A stretch of 9,290 nucleotides of DNA from an uncultured Phascolarctobacterium sp. Lineage in GTDB: Bacteria > Bacillota > Negativicutes > Acidaminococcales > Acidaminococcaceae. The notes below the pieces were generated by a model that saw only the letters and a program-made list of their open reading frames with translations, was not told the DNA's origin and did not search any database. A program made the translations under genes and the position numbers. Below, one piece after another: positions 7,001 to 9,290 of this stretch (the stretch's first letter is position 1; each line of letters starts with the position of its first letter). The stretch is from assembly GCA_900553055.1 (NCBI GenBank), contig USBV01000054.1, positions 1 to 9,290 on the forward strand, given 5' to 3'.

Positions 7001-7960
7001 TTATTCTGCTGCCGGAATGCCCTTAGCAGTTGCGATATTGCGACGCACATCCTCACAGCAGGAGTGGAATTGCGCCTTTTCTGCTTCAGTTAAAGGCAGC
7101 TCCATAATTTGCTCGATGCCGTTCTTGCCAATCAGGCAAGGTACGCCCACAAACACATCGTGCTCGCCATATTCACCATCCAGCAGTGTGCTGGCCGGCA
7201 TAATGCGCTTTTCATCATTCAAAATGCAACGTACCATACGTGCAGCGGTGGAACAAATACCATATTCAGTGCAGCCCTTACCACTATAGGTTACCCAACC
7301 ACCGCCGATAGCCAGCTTTTGCAGCTCCGGCTTATCAAAGTCAAATTTCTCCGGCATTTGTTTTTCCAAAACGCTCAGCGGCACGCCACCAAAGCTTACG
7401 CAGCTCCAAGCAGCCATTTGGCTAGCACCATGCTCACCAATCATATAAGCGCTGATGGATTGATGAGCCACGCCGGTTTGCAAGGAAAGCTTGGAAACTA
7501 AGCGGGAGGTATCAAGGCCTGTGCCAGTGCCAAAAACCTGGTTCTTCGGCAGGCCGATTTCCTTCCAAATTAAGTCAGTAATAACATCACAGGGATTTGT
7601 GATATTCACAATATAGCCGTTAAAGCCGCTAGCCATAACCTTTTTCACATAGCTCTTTACCTGTGCCACAGTAAAATTCATTTCATCGAGGCGATTGTTG
7701 CTAGCGCACAGAGTAATATCACCTATGCAGTTGACAATTATATCGCAATCCTTCAAGTCTGCATAGGTACCAGGATTAACATCGACCTTGTGGGGCGCAT
7801 ACATTTGCGCATCTCGCAAATCCTGCACCTCGCTAGCCACCTTGCTCTCCTTTAAGTCCACAAGTACCAGCTCGGACACAATGCCTTGAATAATTAGGCT
7901 ATATGCCACATGTGCACCAACATGACCTAAACCAAGGACGCCAACCTTTCTAGTGTTCAT
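7001..7960 (-). CDS. L-2-hydroxyacid dehydrogenase (L-lactate/L-2-hydroxyisocaproate dehydrogenase type)
   Basis: This NAD-dependent cytoplasmic enzyme of the lactate/malate dehydrogenase family reversibly reduces a 2-keto acid to the L-2-hydroxy acid. The 319 residues carry the Rossmann glycine motif GLGHVG (10-15), acidic D35 after the second strand (NAD preference), a substrate loop with R90 (SNNRLDE), ITNPCDV with N122, LDTSR with D150 and R153 (carboxylate binding), and the catalytic H177 in IGEHGASQ. The canonical lactate dehydrogenase form is GEHGDSE. The GEHGxSQ-AWS pattern and the loop resemble L-2-hydroxyisocaproate dehydrogenase of lactobacilli, so a larger or branched hydroxyacid is plausible. 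The ATG at 7960 has GAGGAGG seven bases upstream. It lies 82 bp behind the larA-like gene on the same strand with no clear promoter between, so co-transcription is likely. Family certain, substrate uncertain. Confidence 0.88.
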   Translation of the reverse strand: MNTRKVGVLGLGHVGAHVAYSLIIQGIVSELVLVDLKESKVASEVQDLRDAQMYAPHKVDVNPGTYADLKDCDIIVNCIGDITLCASNNRLDEMNFTVAQVKSYVKKVMASGFNGYIVNITNPCDVITDLIWKEIGLPKNQVFGTGTGLDTSRLVSKLSLQTGVAHQSISAYMIGEHGASQMAAWSCVSFGGVPLSVLEKQMPEKFDFDKPELQKLAIGGGWVTYSGKGCTEYGICSTAARMVRCILNDEKRIMPASTLLDGEYGEHDVFVGVPCLIGKNGIEQIMELPLTEAEKAQFHSCCEDVRRNIATAKGIPAAE

Positions 7961-7991
7961 AAATATTCCTCCTCATTTCCTAAAATCACAA

Positions 7992-8037
7992 AGAGCAAGC
8001 CCCTCCAGCACTAAGTGACACCTTTGGCACTTGCTCT
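7992..8037 (-). repeat. Hairpin between the larA-like and ldh-like genes
   Basis: AGAGCAAG (7992-7999) pairs exactly with CTTGCTCT (8030-8037). On the minus strand the stem begins just after the racemase stop codon and ends about 30 bases before the dehydrogenase start, followed by TTGTGATTTT. A nested alternative, AAGTG with CACTT, shares bases with the outer stem, so the two folds exclude each other in part. It may be a partial terminator or a processing site that sets the relative output of the two genes. Confidence 0.45.
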
Positions 8038-8042
8038 AAAAA

Positions 8043-9290
8043 TTATTTGTCTAAAATCGGCAAGGTAGCAGAAGCATGTCCCATAATAGTAATAGTATAA
8101 TCCTTCTTGCCCTGCTTAGCTAGCTTTTCCTGTGCCAAATCCCAAGCCTCCTGCAAGGTTTTGCAGGGTACATGCCCAGTTTTGCGCACAAAATCAAAGT
8201 TTTCCGGACGTGTAACAAGATACGCAGTAACATCATTCACGATGCAACGGGATTTAAAGGCTACAAAGGCCGGAATCGTGAAATTAGCACGAATATCCTT
8301 TTCAAATTGCTCCATATCATTGCGGCTAAAGCAATCGGTAAAGATAGCAGGCTCTTTAATATCAGGGCAATCCAGTGTAAAAATCATGATACCGCCCTTT
8401 TTCACAGCGAACTGTGCATTCATATGGCATTTAGTTGCTTGATAAAGGTTCAAATCCTTGGGATAGCCACCTGCGGAAGCGATGACAACGTCAGCCAATT
8501 GCTTAATATGCACACCACTCATAGCAAGCAAATCCTTGCAGCCCTTAGCCCAGGCCTCATACCAATGACCAGCTACAATTTCACTAATTTCGCCATCAGG
8601 AGTGAAAACTGTGTTCAAAAGGAAGTCGGGATCTAATAATGCTGCACTTTCCTTCATATCCTGATGGATGGGGTTGCCCTCCAAAAGGCTGGCATCGCAA
8701 GCCTTGTTGCAGCCACCACCCTCAATCGGAGACATGGTCATGCAATGGTTCATCATGATGCTGTCATAGGCTGCTACGCCGGGCATAACCGCTTTACGAC
8801 CGCCACCGAAGCCAGCAAAGGGATGCAACGTTACTGCGCCTGTTAAAATAACTCTATCTGCATTAGCTACATATTTATTAATTGCTACCTCATTGCCAAA
8901 GGAGGTTTTGCCTAAGGAAACCATATCCTCCTTTTTGCGGCTGTCGTGCTGAATAATGCGCAGACGGCGTACCATTTCCTCACCGCAAACAGTGATATCC
9001 TCTTCATGAGTGTGGCCACGGTGAGTACCAGTTGCAACTACAACAGTAATATCCTCATCCTTTACGCCCACACTGTTAAGCTCTTCCACGATAACGGGCA
9101 GGAACTCTTTCGTACCGCACAAACGTGTAATATCACTGATGACAATGGCTACACTCTCACCTGCTTTAACAATCTCGCGCAAGGGTTTGGTGCCGATAGG
9201 ATTGCGAATAGCTTCTCTAGCCGCAGCTACAACATCTGCGCAAACAGTGGCAGCATTGCCGTGTATATCATAAATCACATGCTCCTCGGG
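8043..9290 (-). CDS. larA: LarA-family nickel-pincer 2-hydroxyacid racemase, N-terminus cut by right edge
   Basis: LarA enzymes racemise lactate or related 2-hydroxyacids through a hydride shift on the nickel-pincer nucleotide cofactor made by LarB, LarC and LarE (none of which is in this window). The open frame reaches the right edge (415 residues visible). Counting from the GTG at 9278, it shows SDITR (48-52), TGTHRGHTHEE with H86, HPFAGFGGGRKAVMPG with H152 and the cofactor-anchoring lysine K162, and MMNH with H178. The 66-, 10- and 16-residue spacings equal those of H108, H174, K184 and H200 in Lactobacillus plantarum LarA, so all key cofactor residues are kept. That offset implies roughly 20 N-terminal residues lie beyond the window, and the GTG at 9278 is not the real start. 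The family includes many non-lactate enzymes; the symbol marks family, not a proven lactate substrate. Confidence 0.88.
   Translation of the reverse strand, partial: PEEHVIYDIHGNAATVCADVVAAAREAIRNPIGTKPLREIVKAGESVAIVISDITRLCGTKEFLPVIVEELNSVGVKDEDITVVVATGTHRGHTHEEDITVCGEEMVRRLRIIQHDSRKKEDMVSLGKTSFGNEVAINKYVANADRVILTGAVTLHPFAGFGGGRKAVMPGVAAYDSIMMNHCMTMSPIEGGGCNKACDASLLEGNPIHQDMKESAALLDPDFLLNTVFTPDGEISEIVAGHWYEAWAKGCKDLLAMSGVHIKQLADVVIASAGGYPKDLNLYQATKCHMNAQFAVKKGGIMIFTLDCPDIKEPAIFTDCFSRNDMEQFEKDIRANFTIPAFVAFKSRCIVNDVTAYLVTRPENFDFVRKTGHVPCKTLQEAWDLAQEKLAKQGKKDYTITIMGHASATLPILDK

Noticed and set aside
7109..7501. Plus-strand 130-residue frame opposite the dehydrogenase
   Set aside because: It lies wholly antisense to a well-conserved dehydrogenase and has no family features.
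5335..9290. Idea that the racemase/dehydrogenase pair acts on pantoate because panF is next door
   Set aside because: Pantoate is a 2-hydroxyacid, but the units converge, are separated by terminators and share no regulation that I can see; nothing in the enzyme motifs points to pantoate.
1..9290. Search by eye for CRISPR arrays, tRNA or rRNA genes, transposases, phage or defence genes
   Set aside because: No direct-repeat arrays, cloverleaf sequences, transposase motifs or defence-type domains were seen; every long frame is accounted for by the listed genes.

Overview
The window reads as a chromosomal segment of an anaerobic Bacillota (Firmicutes) bacterium. A Negativicutes such as an Acidaminococcaceae/Phascolarctobacterium relative is my best guess. 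It rests on the overall sequence character, the Bacillota-type SMC, the arrangement of an Elp3-like radical SAM gene upstream of smc, and a nickel-dependent LarA-type racemase. That placement is an inference and was not tested by search. The DNA is moderate in GC, densely coded, and shows no tRNA, rRNA, CRISPR array, insertion sequence or phage gene.

Layout. Positions 1-4881 are all on the minus strand. In transcription order they hold a small unknown membrane protein (start 4881), an overlapping Cof-type HAD phosphatase, a 178-bp gap (3506-3647 plus flanks) carrying a long inverted repeat, an Elp3-like radical SAM protein, an overlapping UDG-superfamily DNA glycosylase of the deoxyinosine type, and the first 626 codons of smc, which runs off the left edge. 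Positions 4882-5080 form a divergent promoter region with two good extended -10 promoters facing opposite ways. Positions 5081-6828 on the plus strand hold yhdT and panF, a sodium/pantothenate symporter pair joined by a TAATG overlap and closed by a strong intrinsic terminator. Positions 7001-9290 on the minus strand hold a 2-hydroxyacid dehydrogenase of the L-lactate/L-2-hydroxyisocaproate type and, upstream of it, a LarA-type nickel-pincer racemase cut by the right edge.

How the genes work together. yhdT-panF is a pantothenate (coenzyme A precursor) uptake unit. The larA-like and ldh-like genes form a 2-hydroxyacid module: the racemase can interconvert D and L hydroxyacids and the NAD-dependent dehydrogenase interconverts the L form with the 2-keto acid. 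The radical SAM, glycosylase and smc genes look like an information-processing cluster (tRNA modification, base-deamination repair, chromosome organisation). Most of this is well-known housekeeping. The points worth a second look are the probable non-lactate substrate of the racemase/dehydrogenase pair, the unannotated membrane protein, the glycosylase placed between the radical SAM gene and smc, and several unexplained inverted repeats.
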